Origin: Tillandsia leiboldiana
Taxonomy: Eukaryota > Streptophyta > Magnoliopsida > Poales > Bromeliaceae
Assembly: GCA_029204045.2 (NCBI GenBank)
Contig: CM055072.1
Location: 8,806,854-8,870,853, forward strand
Length of the DNA stretch: 64,000 bases
Direction: 5' to 3'
Shown: one piece after another, positions 10,935 to 22,370 of the stretch
Numbering within the stretch: the first letter of the stretch is position 1
Layout: the number at the start of each line of letters is the position of its first letter
Position numbers and translations under genes: made by a program
Notes under the pieces: generated by a model
What the model saw: the letters and a program-made list of their open reading frames with translations, nothing else
The model's database searches: none
Told to the model about the DNA's origin: nothing

Positions 10935-12038
10935 TTATCTAATTGTGCTCATCATTGATGCAGCAATACGATCGCGAGTTTGGGTCATGATGTAATCATT
11001 TGTTACTCCACTATAATTCTGTGTCGAACTACTTGCATTGCTTTCATCTTCTTTCACGTTGGGCATGTAATTTATATCTTGATCACATTTGTTGAACTCT
11101 TCATCTTGTGTCGAACTCATCCTAATAAAATTGTGAAGTGCCATAGTTGCAGACACTATTTTTGATTGAGTTGGTACTGGATATCCTTGCATCATTTGAA
11201 ATATAAGCCACCGTGCTTTAAGAACACCAAATAATCTCTCAATAACATTTCTCAAGGATGAGTGTGCATAATTAAACGCCTCTATATAACCTCCTGGTTG
11301 AGAACCTCGTCTAAACTCCGGAACATGATATCTCACATTTTCGCCTGTATAAAGTCCTAAATATCCTTTTATGTTGGGATACCATGCATCTACGAGATAG
11401 TACTTATCTATATATAAATAAAAAATAATTAAATTAATTAGATAATTACAAAATAAAAATAAAAATAGAACTCACTATTAAAAAATAAAAATAAACTAAC
11501 CTTCAGGAGGATGTGAAAATATATGACCATATTCATTCAAAGCAGTTGTGAAAATTCGTGCATCGTTCGTGGCTCCTGGCCAACCGGCAACGACAAATGT
11601 GAATACCATGTTGAAATCACAAACAGCCATCACATTTTGCATTGGGTAAGGCTTTCTACCAATATATGGAATTTGATCTTCTTTAGGTATAACAGCACGA
11701 ATAAGTGTTCCGTCGATTGCACCAATAGCTCCTTTAAGGTGAGGCCAAAACCTAGGATTGTTAAGAATTTGAGGAGGAATTGTAGCGAATGAAGGATCCA
11801 ACGGTTTAATTATGTCGACAGAAAATCGAACTAAACTATCAAGAACTTCATTAAATTTTCTACTAATTGTTTCACCGGAGTTCTTGAAACGGTTTTGAAT
11901 ATTACAATTTGTTTCATTGTGCCCACAAACCAAAAGAAATATTGCAAGTGCCTCCTCTGCATGCATTGCTCGGGTTGATTGTAAACCATAATTATTAGTA
12001 AGCAACGAAGCTAATTTTTTAAACACTTCAGCCTCCAT
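10935..12038 (-). CDS. Harbinger DDE transposase, catalytic core
   Basis: HARBI1-like DDE nuclease that would cut the element ends and insert at TTA/TWA sites in the nucleus. Two exons: 12038-11501 and 11407-10935, with a 93-bp intron (11408-11500) bounded by GT (GTTAGT) and AG (ATATAG). The join gives 336 aa. Catalytic residues are present: D109 (AIDGTLIR), D159 (GWPGATNDARIF) and E236 (NVIERLFGVLKARW). The family-typical sequence continues upstream in the same frame, but a TGA lies directly before ATG 12038, so the N-terminal part is probably cut off by a nonsense codon. The core has no other break. Activity is doubtful without the N-terminus and with ORF1 broken. Confidence 0.8.
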
Positions 12039-12644
12039 TCAAAGCATTCTGTAACTCTCTCCTGGGGTTCGTAAGGTTTCTTGAACCCATTACCATCCAG
12101 AAAGTTTTGAAGTCCTAGGATTTTGTTTCACATGATACTTGAAATAATAACTTGCACATATTGCTACTCCGGCACTGACCGTCATATAAAACTTTCTTAT
12201 TTTTTCCACTTCGCAACTACGTTCATCTTCGGAGTCACTTTCATCTTCTATCTTCTATAGTATTAGAATCACTTGTATTTGAGCTCATCTGTATATAAAA
12301 AAATATATAATATTAAGTAACAAACTATTTTAAACAAAGAACATAATATATAAAGCAGCGTATCATTATATAACAACATAACATAGAAGTAATAAATATT
12401 TTGAATGCATTTAAAGTAACACACAACAAACACACTATAATTTATAACATTTTAAGTAATACTAATACAGTAGCATACAACAGTATTAATACATAATAAA
12501 TAAGCAACAAAACCCTCAACAAAAGCACTCAACAAAATGCCATATAAAATTACTTATACATTGGAGCACAACAAACACTCAACAACACACATTAATGCTA
12601 GTTCAATATTAATAATACAACAACACAATACTAATAAAAATATC

Positions 12645-13700
12645 CTAAGTTGCCGGTTTTTTTGCCACCATATATTCCTCAAATTCATCCTTTAGCCACG
12701 CGAGTCGCATTTCAGATTCCTTTAAGTCTATGAATACCTCTCGATTAATAGATTTTTTAAATAAGAGAATGGCAAGCATATAAAGTGCACTCATTCGTGT
12801 AATTTCGCTCATTGTCATCAGCAAATCTATACAATCTTTAAAATTATAAATCAATATCCCAGATGTGACTGAATGACTATTTTGAGAATTAAAACTCTCA
12901 ACTGCATCGCATATAAGTGATAATTGTTGTTGCATATAAGCAGCAGTCCCAATTTTGTCTTTCTTACTCTTTCTTTTTCTTTTTTGACTATCTCGTGCTC
13001 TTTTCTTTCCCTTGTCACCTATGAGAGTAACCTCCGAATCACTGGATTCAAAATTTATGGTTGCCACATTGATATCTTCATCCGAGTCTCCACTACCTTC
13101 CTCTAAATGATGTGAACGATATGGATCAGGAGGCATTGTCCCTAAAGCGGGTCCGGTGTCCATGCTCTGTCACCTAAAGCAACCGTTTTTGAAAACATAA
13201 GTTGTAGTAGTGTAGCATTCTCCAAACCCGTGTCACGAAACTTCGCAGCTTCAGGTAATACCTACATATATATCATATAATTACATTATATTATAAAAAA
13301 ACATACAATATGAATTAGCAAAAATAATTTTAATTTTACACTAATCTTTAGTTTTTTCTCCCACCATTCAGGATTGTCATCAATGGTACCCTTGCATGAT
13401 TCCATCCTAATCCTGTCTCTTTACCAACTAATTGCATCCATAAAACCCAACCCCTTCTAAGGGAATCCCATTTATTTTTCAATTGTAATTTGTCATAAGC
13501 TCTATTTGTTCTCTCCCTAAATTTATTCACCACATTTTGCCATCCAATCCTATTAAAATGAGTATTGGGTCGGTTCCCGGCATTGACCTCTTCGACACAT
13601 ATATCGCAATATATTTTAAGCAACGATGCATCCCAAGTGGCTTTAATTTTTTTTTTCTTTCTGGGTAGATGGTTCCCCTTGCAATGGATTCATTTTCAAC
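12645..13700 (-). pseudogene. Harbinger ORF1, Myb/SANT-like protein, broken
   Basis: The accessory DNA-binding protein of PIF/Harbinger elements. The N-terminal Myb/SANT-like domain is in the frame at 13348-13623 (IYCDICVEEVNAGNRP, then GWQNVV, NKWDSLRRGW and TGLGW), and the Ser/Asp-rich C-terminal half is in the frame 12645-13163. An intron probably separates them (TATATATGTAG acceptor near 13263). The frame is disturbed at three places: a poly-A run near 13650, near 13393 where the open frame leaves the family-like one just after the Trp motif, and near 13145. It cannot make one continuous protein as read. Some of these breaks, mainly in homopolymers, could be sequencing errors. Confidence 0.7.
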
Positions 13701-14148
13701 TTTCTATTAACAAATATGTGTTAAATATGTATTAAGAGATAAGAACATATAACAGATAAATAAATAATTGGAACATTGTATACTACAATTTAAATTAATA
13801 ATTAAAATATTACATACTACAAAATAAACAAATAATTGAAGTATTGTATATTACAAACTAAACAAATGATTGGAATATTGCATACTATAAACTAAACAAA
13901 TAATTGAAACATATAAAGTAAGGCGAACATAAATTTTTTCACATATAAAAAAAAATGAAGACAAACATAAATTTTTTTTAAAAGTTAACATGAGATCTAC
14001 AAAAAAAAAAAAAAAAAAGAAAAAAAAAAGCAAGACATTAAAGCAATTTCAGCTTTTATTTTGCTGGACATGAGACATAAAAATAATTATTATTTAAAGA
14101 TGTATAAAAATAATTTTCATCTCTCCCCACCCCCACATGAAAATAATT

Positions 14149-14200
<52 letters not shown>

Positions 14201-14269
14201 ACCACCTCCACATGAAAAAAAAAAAAAAATTGTGATGAGTGGATCAACCCCGGCTGGCGCAGTCCTACC

Positions 14270-14312
<43 letters not shown>
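14149..14312. repeat. Paired TC and GA microsatellites
   Basis: A (TC)n tract at about 14149-14193 and a (GA)n tract at about 14273-14312 face each other across 80 bp, a potential long hairpin inside the Harbinger element. Poly-A tracts occur at about 14000-14018. Confidence 0.8.
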
Positions 14313-14317
<5 letters not shown>

Positions 14318-14586
14318 AGAGAGAAAGTGAGAGAATACCTTAGAGATTCGTCAGAGATTCGCCGGAGATATGAGATTTGCCGGAGAGAAAATAGTCGCCG
14401 GAGAAATCATAGTTTTGGGAGAGAGAAAAGTGAGAGAAAGGTTTTGAAGAGTTGGAAAATGCTCTGTTGGGAGATGGTGTTGGGCGGGCAGTCTGAAAGA
14501 GAAGAGAGGGTAGTTGAAATATTAATTGAGAAGTATATTAGGATAGAAGAGAATAATACTATTTGTTCAGGGGTAGTTTGGGTGTT

Positions 14587-15056
14587 TGTAATGACCCGGC
14601 CCACTAGCAATAATAACCTGATGGGTCCAACCCACAGCCCAATATGCTTAAGCCCGGTTATTATTACTAGTGTCCATGTCTCATATAAACCCAATCACAA
14701 TTCCATCCACATTCGATGTGGGACTATTGGGGGCGTCATAGACTCCCCCTGTTTAGGCCTGACGTCCTCGTCAGTCCAAACACACGCACAGCCCAAGATC
14801 ACCAGGCGATGTAAGACTTGTCTCGCTAGCCCTGTCATCTAGACCCAGGCTCAGCCGAGACTCATTACACACTTCCGGCTGGTTATTGGCTCCAATACCA
14901 AATGTAACGACCCAACCCACTAGCAATAATAACCCGTTGGGCCCAACCCACACCCCAATATGCTTAAGCCCGGTTATTATTACTAGTGTCCATGTCTCAT
15001 ATAAACCCAATCACAATTCCATCCACATTCGATGTGGGACTATTGGGGGCGTCACA
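14587..15056 (-). mobile_element. TRIM element (154-bp LTRs) inside Harbinger
   Basis: A terminal-repeat retrotransposon in miniature: LTRs 14587-14740 and 14903-15056 (154 bp each, about 8 differences) around a 162-bp interior. It is minus-strand: a degenerate initiator-Met primer site (complement at 14888-14900) touches the right LTR, and the polypurine tract (complement GACTCCCCCTG at 14741) touches the left. The flanks GTGTT (14582-14586) and GTATT (15057-15061) differ by one base. No coding capacity; it relies on other elements. Confidence 0.85.
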
Positions 15057-15246
15057 GTATTTTTGATAAAAATTTAAAGTGGAAAAACTGCTTTTGCGGG
15101 AGTCAGTTTTAGAGAAGTAGTTTTTTTCTGCTTCTGATTCTGGAGCATTGAAAATCAGTTTCCTGATTCTGAAAAGTAGAATTAGATTTTTCAATACTAG
15201 TTACCAAACACTCTACTGAGCCCAAAATCACTTTTGGGCTCAGAAT

Positions 15247-15276
15247 CACTTTTTAGAAGCTGGGCCAAACACACCC
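15247..15276 (-). repeat. Right terminal inverted repeat, Harbinger
   Basis: Ends CTGGGCCAAACACACCC before the TTA duplication; imperfectly complementary to the left end. Confidence 0.75.
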
Positions 15277-15279
15277 TTA

Positions 15280-15878
15280 GTGGGCAGACCGTTGTTCTTG
15301 GAGGCGGTACCCACTGAGAACTACGTGTTGGTATAGTTCTCACACCCTCTGTGGGTGACAGTTTTATAGAGGCATCTTCACCGTTCCTACCCCTGCTGTT
15401 GCTGCTTTTTCTGTTCGAGGCGAGGGAGTCACGGACTAGATCCCTACCGGTCCTTAGAGAGTAGTTGTACTCCCTTGTTGGAGATTTATAGTACAGCCAG
15501 TTGGATTTGTATATTTTACTCTTTTGAGAGTTGTATTTATTTTGAGAGACTGTTGTATTGTGGGGATCTGACTTGTACTGTGAAACTGTACACTGATATA
15601 TTATTATTATCTTGTTTACCTCCCATTTTGGACTCTTAGATGTTGTATTAGAGGTGATGTATGATGATTATTTTTGGGAGATGGATATTGTATCTTTATT
15701 TTCAGTTGTACAGTGGTTTGGATTTTACTTTTATAGCAGTTTACCTTCCAGCTCTGATATCTATTTAGTTATAGTCCTATCTTTTGTAGGTTAGACGCTT
15801 CGCCTATGCGGGGTTTCCCGTATGGGTGGCGGATCTGTTGGCGAGCCCGGATCACAGTTTCGACCCCGGGGCGTAACA
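15280..15878 (+). mobile_element. Gypsy-type long LTR D2, right segment
   Basis: Resumes the TGGGCAGACCGT block after the TTA duplication and runs to CCCCGGGGCGTAACA. No primer-binding site follows, so it is a solo LTR or a 3' LTR. Confidence 0.7.
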
Positions 15879-15967
15879 GAGGCGGTGGTAGGGAGGGTTA
15901 GGAAACAGAGAGAGAGGGAGAAGAGTCTGTGAGAGACCTAAGAGATAGCATAGGAGAAAATGAGGGG
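15879..15967. other. GA-rich spacer
   Basis: Purine-rich sequence with no feature recognised. It ends in AGGGG, the left target duplication of the next LTR; the other side resumes at 31625-31696. Confidence 0.4.
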
Positions 15968-17199
15968 TGTCACGCCCTGAGTTTCGAAAAGCTGGCTAAT
16001 ATTTTTTTTTAAAAAAAAAATCAGAGTTTAAAACTTTTCAGGGCATGAACAGATCGCCACATGTATTAAAAATTTTCAATCCCCTTGGACTGAGCCTTTC
16101 CTATACATGCATGGCTAAGCACTTACAGCCAATACCAGACTAGTCTAAACTACGCATACAACATTAATCATTTTACAATATTTCGAAACATAAATGTGGA
16201 AGATAATATAAACGGGTGACAGAAGGGTCAGCACTATCGCGACAGCCTTACCAACACGTCTCAACATCCCACCACTCGAACGACCTGAAAAAATGGTCAC
16301 CCAAGGGTGTGAGATACTCTGAATGTATCCCAGTGGGTACGACGGGCCGAGAAATAGCTTATCATACCTACTGGCATATAATAATTAGTGGATAGTAAAA
16401 GATCAGCAGGTAAGGTAGGTATAGGCAAACAGATAACTGTAATCAAGGCTAAGCAGTACAACAATACAGGGCTAAGCATGCTGAAATCATGATACTAAGC
16501 ATGTAAGAGTATAAGTGTTAAAGCATGCTGAACAGATATATAATGATATACCAAAGTACCCAATCGATGTTGCCGTTTTGGTCGGTAGACTGAGGCGAAG
16601 ATATCATAGAAATCCCCTAGTAGAAACTGATAGCAACCCTGTACCAAGGATACAATAGAAAGGGTTTCCCAGCAGCACCACCGAAGTGGGGGTATCCCTG
16701 TATCGAGCGGTACAACAGAAAGGGGTCCCTGTACCTAACGAAACTACAGAAAGGGATGGCTCATGGGTCACGTAGACCCTCTACCGGTAAAGAACGCAAT
16801 GTGGGGGATCAATCCCACATCGTACGTGAGAGACCAGTAGGTGTACGACGATGACAATGCTGATGCTCCAAGCTGACGGTCCACAGAGCGAAATAGTCAG
16901 TGCTAAGCCGGAAATCCCATTGGAGATGCAAATACCTCAAACCTGTGCAGTACTGAATGCAAGATGTACTAGCTATCTGTATATATGAATGGCTAATCAT
17001 ACGCATGGCATATGTCTAGATAAAAGCAGAGTATGAAGAATATCTATGTATAATCTGATCGCTACCTAATGTCCAATCAGGCATGGCAAATGTCCATATG
17101 CAATAGGTATACTAAAGCATAAGTATAAGCTGAAATAAATAATCAACTAGCAAGGGCTTAGGGATATAATCTGGGCTAGCAAGAAAGATAGGAGTCCAA

Positions 17200-17460
17200 C
17201 ACTACAACAAAATTATGATATAGCGACACTTTTAATTGTTTCTAAAATCTAAAAAAAGTGTCACTGGCAAAAATACCGACACTTATTGTTAGTGTTGCTA
17301 TATGTGTCGTCGCTAGGGTGTATAGCGACACATTTTTGTAATGTATCCCAAAAATGTGTTCCTATAACCTAATTTTGGATATAGATGGAATATAGATAGG
17401 GCACTTATACAAAAGTGTCACAAATATGTGTCCCTATAACCTAATTTTGTTGTAGTGTTG
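17200..17460. mobile_element. CACTA-like MITE
   Basis: A 261-bp non-coding element with matching ends: CACTACAACAAAATTA at the left and its inverse TAATTTTGTTGTAGTG at the right. The related solo LTR has the empty site GTCCAACC (complement near 57365). Against it, CAA (17197-17199, 17461-17463) is the 3-bp duplication if the right end includes TTG. Inside are two diverged copies of a TGTGTCCCTATAACC block. Confidence 0.75.
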
Positions 17461-18758
17461 CAACCAACTAAGGTACCCCAAAGGGCCGAAGAGATAAAGC
17501 CCGGACCGAAGAAAACCCACCTGTGTGTCAGCGGACCGACAACACCAGAAGGCTCGCGAGCCAGAGTCAGACTGCAGCGACCTGAATCATGAACATAGAT
17601 CAGGGACAGACTTGCACATACCCAAACCACATACTTACACTATATGGATAGTATAAACAGGGAACTTCCCTGAAACCTCGGGATTCGCCGAAAATTTCGG
17701 TAATCCGCCGATTGACCATCTATGGTCCAATCTATGCCAAACGGCATCAAATCTCACAAAACTTCACGTGCTACCCAGGAATGTCTAATTTAAGACGTTT
17801 GGGCCCTAACAACATACTCTGTGTAATCCTACGTACCGGCGGTGCCATAACCACTAAAATCACACCGAAAGTCCGATTTCGGCTCCAGAACCCACCGACG
17901 CTAAACTAAAATCACCGGACACACCGGTACAGCGTCGGGAACAGCCAGAAACAACTGGCAACCAGAAATGATCAACCATTAACCTAGAAATGCGCGTTTA
18001 GCGTGAATCCGCCGTTAAATCGATAATTTTGTCGATTTACGGGTTGTTAAGCAAAACCCGCTCAACGAAAGCCCTCGGAACCCAAACGAAGGGTCTACAG
18101 ATCAAGTGAACACTGTTTACAACTTCCCATAATGTTATATTTATAAATAAACCCCTACAATTTACAAAATTGCATAATTAACATGTAAAAACCCACCAAT
18201 TAAACTATAATTTTAATTCCAGGGACTTTTAAACCACAATAAACTACCAGCAACTAGGTTTTGATGTGTTAGACCTCGTGCTCACTGTTTGGAAACAAAT
18301 TGGGCAACAAAACAGTAGTTGGCCCATGTTCTATTTTCCTTTGAGAGCCAAGTTGGCCACTTATATACAATCACTTGATCATTCTCTATTTCAAGGTGAG
18401 CATCATGCTCAGGGATCTCCAAATACTCAGAGGCTCACCTCTAGGCCTCAGTAAAAACACCAGGTTGCAAGCTCATTTAGAGCTTGGTTTGTGAAATTTC
18501 CAAAACTGGGCTAGAACTAAAATGAGCAGTATCAAAAGATCATCAAAAATATACAGGGGCTCACCTCTGTAAAGTTGTGGGCCTGCCGGATAGCTTGCTG
18601 GAGCAAGTTAATCAAAACTCCTTCTTGGTGGAGCTCAAGTTGGCCGAACTCCCACTCCTTCGGGTCAAGCCTCACTTCAACGCAAGCACGGGCTTCTGAG
18701 GGCTCCTAGAGGTTTTTCGACAATGGACGTTCCTGGCGGTCACAGGAGGCTCTTCAGC

Positions 18759-19334
18759 TGTGACGCCCCACTTCCCAGGGGGTCACCCATCCTAGAACTA
18801 CTCTAGCTCTAGCACGCTTAACTCTCATGTTCCTCTTGGATCTTGCTACCATCCAAAATGCTATAGCCGGGTTAGAGATTTAGTCCTATTATATCATTTA
18901 TATAGAGGACTAATCCAAATTCCGGGGGTGTCACATTCTTCCCCCCTTTAAGCCCTGACGTCCACGTCAGGCTCAAGCACACTCACAAGCACCAGGCGAT
19001 GTGAGACTAGTCTCGCTAGCCTTAGCCGACCTTGTGAGGAGCTGCACTCCACTCACAACGGTCATTAGCCGGGGAGGCTCGCTCTACCCGCTATGTAACC
19101 CTGGCTTAGCCGAGACTCATCTCACATTTCCGGCTGGTGAATGGCTCTGATACCAACTGTGACGCCCCACTTCCCAGGGGGTCACCCATCCTAGAACTAC
19201 TCTAGCTCTAGCACGCTTAACTCTCATGTTCCTCTTGGATCTTGCTACCATCCAAAATGCTATAGCCGGGTTAGAGATTTAGTCCTATTATATCATTTAT
19301 ATAGAGGACTAATCCAAATTCCGGGGGTGTCACA
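18759..19334 (-). mobile_element. Cassandra TRIM retrotransposon, copy 1
   Basis: LTRs 18759-18935 and 19158-19334 (177 bp each, identical by eye) flank a 222-bp interior. The primer site (complement GGCTCTGATACCA, 19143-19155) and a polypurine tract (complement TTCCCCCC, 18938) set the minus orientation. The LTR carries a 5S-rRNA-like domain, the Cassandra hallmark. Flanks TCAGC (18754-18758) and TCAAC (19335-19339) differ by one base. Identical LTRs suggest a young insertion. No coding region. Confidence 0.88.
18770..18843 (-). promoter_or_regulatory. 5S-rRNA-like domain in Cassandra LTR
   Basis: On the minus strand this reads like the 3' half of plant 5S rRNA: AGTTAAGCGTGC (box A-like), then GAGTAGT, then AGGATGGGTGACC and TGGGAAGT (box C-like). 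In 5S genes these are the pol III internal promoter elements. Repeated at 19169-19242 in the other LTR. A pol III role here is inferred from the family. Confidence 0.85.
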
Positions 19335-19543
19335 TCAACTCCTTGGGTTGTGCGAGGGGGAATGCTTAGGATGTCAGAAGAGCAGTAAGGGTGGTCTGGG
19401 GCTTGGATGCTCTGCTGCTCCTCCAACTCCACACCTAAGAGACCTTATATAGGCTCTTTTGAAATTCAAAACTCAAGGGAGAGTTGTAAGGCCTGGTTCT
19501 GCGGCTGGGGAAGAGATGGAGTAGGAGGTGGAGGGGGAGTAGG
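19335..19543 (-). mobile_element. Segment of the minus-strand solo LTR (promoter region)
   Basis: Lies between Cassandra and the LARD-like element. On the minus strand TATATAAGG (complement at 19443-19451) is a likely LTR TATA box. The TTCAAAACTCAAGGGAG block here recurs at 30719 and 30767. Confidence 0.5.
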
Positions 19544-21129
19544 TGTCACGCCCCAAGTCCGCCAATTTGTACGGTTCGGGCACGCCAACAGACCCGCCAA
19601 TCGGGTAAGACCTTTTCCTACCCGAAAGGAACGGTAACATCCATAATAACACAACAAGTGTATGCGGAAGCTCAATATCAGAGTACTAAAATCACTACAA
19701 ATTTAAAACTTTCATTCAACAACAATTAGTTAATGCGGAAATGAAAGCATACCAGAGTGAACCATAACTTAAATTTATTACACTTTACATTTCTGAACTT
19801 GCAAATAAAATTATTACAATTCTTTTACATCATTTCCTCACCATACAAGGTTCACTCGAGAAATATAAAAATGGGATACCTCTGCTAGACCCTCTAGGTC
19901 TCTATGCTGCTGGGCCCTTGCCCCTGTCGTATACCTCGCCGTCTGCCTCTGAACCGTCGCGATCGCTGCATCCATACCTGAACCTGTGGGGGGGGGGGGG
20001 GAGTCACCCAAGGGGTGTGAGAACTACGACAGAGTTCCCAGTGGGTTCAACCACCGAGAAAGAGTGTCCTACACCACTTGGTCCAATGGAAGCAATAATA
20101 ATAGTGCTAGGAAACTAAATCCTCAATATCAAAATGCAGCTATGCAATATAACATATCACTACACTATCTGTGTATAACCATCTACCCAGCACTACTCTG
20201 TCTAGCCACACTAGGCAACTAACCACCAACTCGGCCACTAAGCCGCTGTATACTGGGTTACCCTAACCCGGCCACCTTGGTCACTCTCTGTTCTTCTTAT
20301 TCTTTACCCTATGGTGGTTTAATTTAAGTAAACCCTCAGAAATTCTTATCCAACGGGCCCCAGCCCGGTAGTCCTGCTACCATCAGATAAGATTTCTAAG
20401 GTTGCCGATAACACTCGCAAGTGTTACCCCGTCCTGCCGGGGGGACTTGTCATACGGGACACTGCCCGATAGGGTCACTGCCCAACTCTGACAAGAGTAC
20501 TCTAGAACCTGTCATACGGGTCGCTGCCCGGGAGAGGGACCCTGTCCAACTCCGACAGTTGTACGTTCACCCCCGGAGGTACGCCCATTTTATCTTTTTC
20601 TTTTCTTTTCTTTCTCTTTTCTTTTCTTTTTCTTTTCTTTCTCTTTTCTTTCTCTTTTCTTTCTCTTTTACTTTAGCACTTGGCCTCTTTGCTCTTAACA
20701 CTTGCTTTTCTGTCTTATACGAGCTTGTAGCTCCCTTTTTGCCACTGGCAATCTCTTTCTTTAAGCATTTAGCTCTTTACTTTCACTTTTAGCCTTTCGA
20801 AAGTACCTCGTCCGACGGGTCACTGCCCAGGGAGTCCTGCTCCACAATGACGAGTCTCAAATTCGAAGGCGCCCTTTACATTCTCGATATGCTCTTTTAG
20901 CCGCTTTTAGCTTGCTATTAAACTTTACCTTTTACATTTATTACCTCTTATCCTAGGTCTTGCCATAAGGATAATTAGAGAGTCTCCTGGACTCTTAAAC
21001 ATTTCACCTTCATTTATTTAACTCAAATTGAAGTTAAAGTTATTGTCCATTTGCCCAGACACCCTATGACTTTCTAGGGTTATATTTGATCAACTCTTTA
21101 ACCTTGGGATCTTATCCCACTTTCCTGAT

Positions 21130-21735
21130 TCCTCATTGAATCCTAGAGTTAACTTAACTCTATTTTCCTGTTCCACTATTAACTTAGAGTTACATCGACT
21201 CTAATTTCCTGTTTTCCCTTCCATGTCTCCACACTTGATCCATTTTTCCCTTCTCTTGATTCCTTACTGAATCCTAGAGTTAACTTAACTCTATTTTTCT
21301 GTTCCACTTTTAGCTTAGAGTTACACTGACTCTAATCTCCTGTTCCACTTTTATCTTAGAGTTACACTGACTCTAATTTCCTGTTTTCCCTTCCATGTCT
21401 CCACACTTGATCCATTTTTCCCTTCTCTTGATTCCTTACTGAATCCTAGAGTTAACTTAACTCTATTTTTCTGTTCCACTTTTAGCTTAGAGTTACACTG
21501 ACTCTAATCTCCTGTTCCACTTTTATCTTAGAGTTACACTGACTCTAATTTCCTGTCTGTGAGTTTAAACTCCTCTGGATCACCTTAGGTTCCCTTTACC
21601 TAAGTTCCATGTCATACTCATCCTAGAGTTCCTTGACTCTATGTTGATCACTAGTTCACCTTAGGTCCCCTTTACCTAAGTTCCATGTCATACTCATCCT
21701 AGAGTTCCTTGACTCTATGTTGATCACTCTATCCA
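21130..21735. repeat. Tandem repeats with AGAGT...ACTCT inverted pairs
   Basis: Two 172-bp tandem units (21211-21382, 21383-21554), then two units of about 66 bp (from 21591 and 21657). Most sub-units contain small inverted pairs such as AGAGTTAACTTAACTCT or AGAGTTACACTGACTCT. The right LTR repeats the block around 27800-28405. Confidence 0.8.
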
Positions 21736-22370
21736 GTGTCCTTAGGTTATCCCCTAAGACAATGCCACTCGTCCAATCCTAGGATAGCTCCTAGTTCAAT
21801 GTCACTCGTCAAACCCCTAAACTAGATTTTCTCCTAGTCTTACTACCAACAAGTTCTGTTCCCTTATGTCACATGATTCCTAGGGTTGTACCCTAACATG
21901 ATCACAGTCATCACATAATTATTCATTTCTACGCATGCAATTATTTTCATATCCATCATAAAAATAATATTTATCCTCTAAGTCCTTTTTGCACATGAAA
22001 ATGAATTATCTTCTTTTGGCAACTGACAGTTGCATTTATCATCTGTGTCCATCTACACATACAAATTTATCCCCTATTGTGGATAAATCATAAATATCAC
22101 TTTTCCTCTAAATTTCTCTACACATGCACATATATCATCTGTTATTGGCAACCAACAGTTGCTCTTTTCATCTGTGTTCCTCTAAACATGCAATCTTATT
22201 CATAATTACCTAACGCCTCTAACAGGCTACTATCATGCTTCGAATCGAAAAGCAAAGGAGCAAGGAGAGAGGTCACCCATTTTCGGCAGAATTCCCCACC
22301 TTGTAGTGTACCCAATTGCTTGTAGACACTTGCAATTGGTCTCCGCGCGATTCCACTTGTCTCCTCGAGC

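Larger units (their letters stand above)
10567..15276 (-). mobile_element. PIF/Harbinger DNA transposon with nested TRIM
   Basis: A 4.7-kb cut-and-paste element flanked by TTA (10564-10566, 15277-15279). Its terminal inverted repeats are imperfect: GGCCCCGTTTGGCC at the left against GGGTGTGTTTGGCC read inward from the right. D1 gives the empty site, an unbroken ACTTAGTGGGCAG near 8884. It encodes the two usual proteins, a DDE transposase and a Myb/SANT-like protein, both on the minus strand. A TRIM (14587-15056) was inserted later near its right end. Confidence 0.88.

Noticed and set aside
14327..14842. 171-aa frame in the right part of Harbinger
   Set aside because: Crosses from transposon sequence into the TRIM LTR; no homology and purine-rich composition.
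14587..15056. Cassandra identity for the 154-bp-LTR TRIM
   Set aside because: No 5S-like AGTTAAGCGTGC or GGATGGGTGACC blocks in its LTR, although the interior is related.
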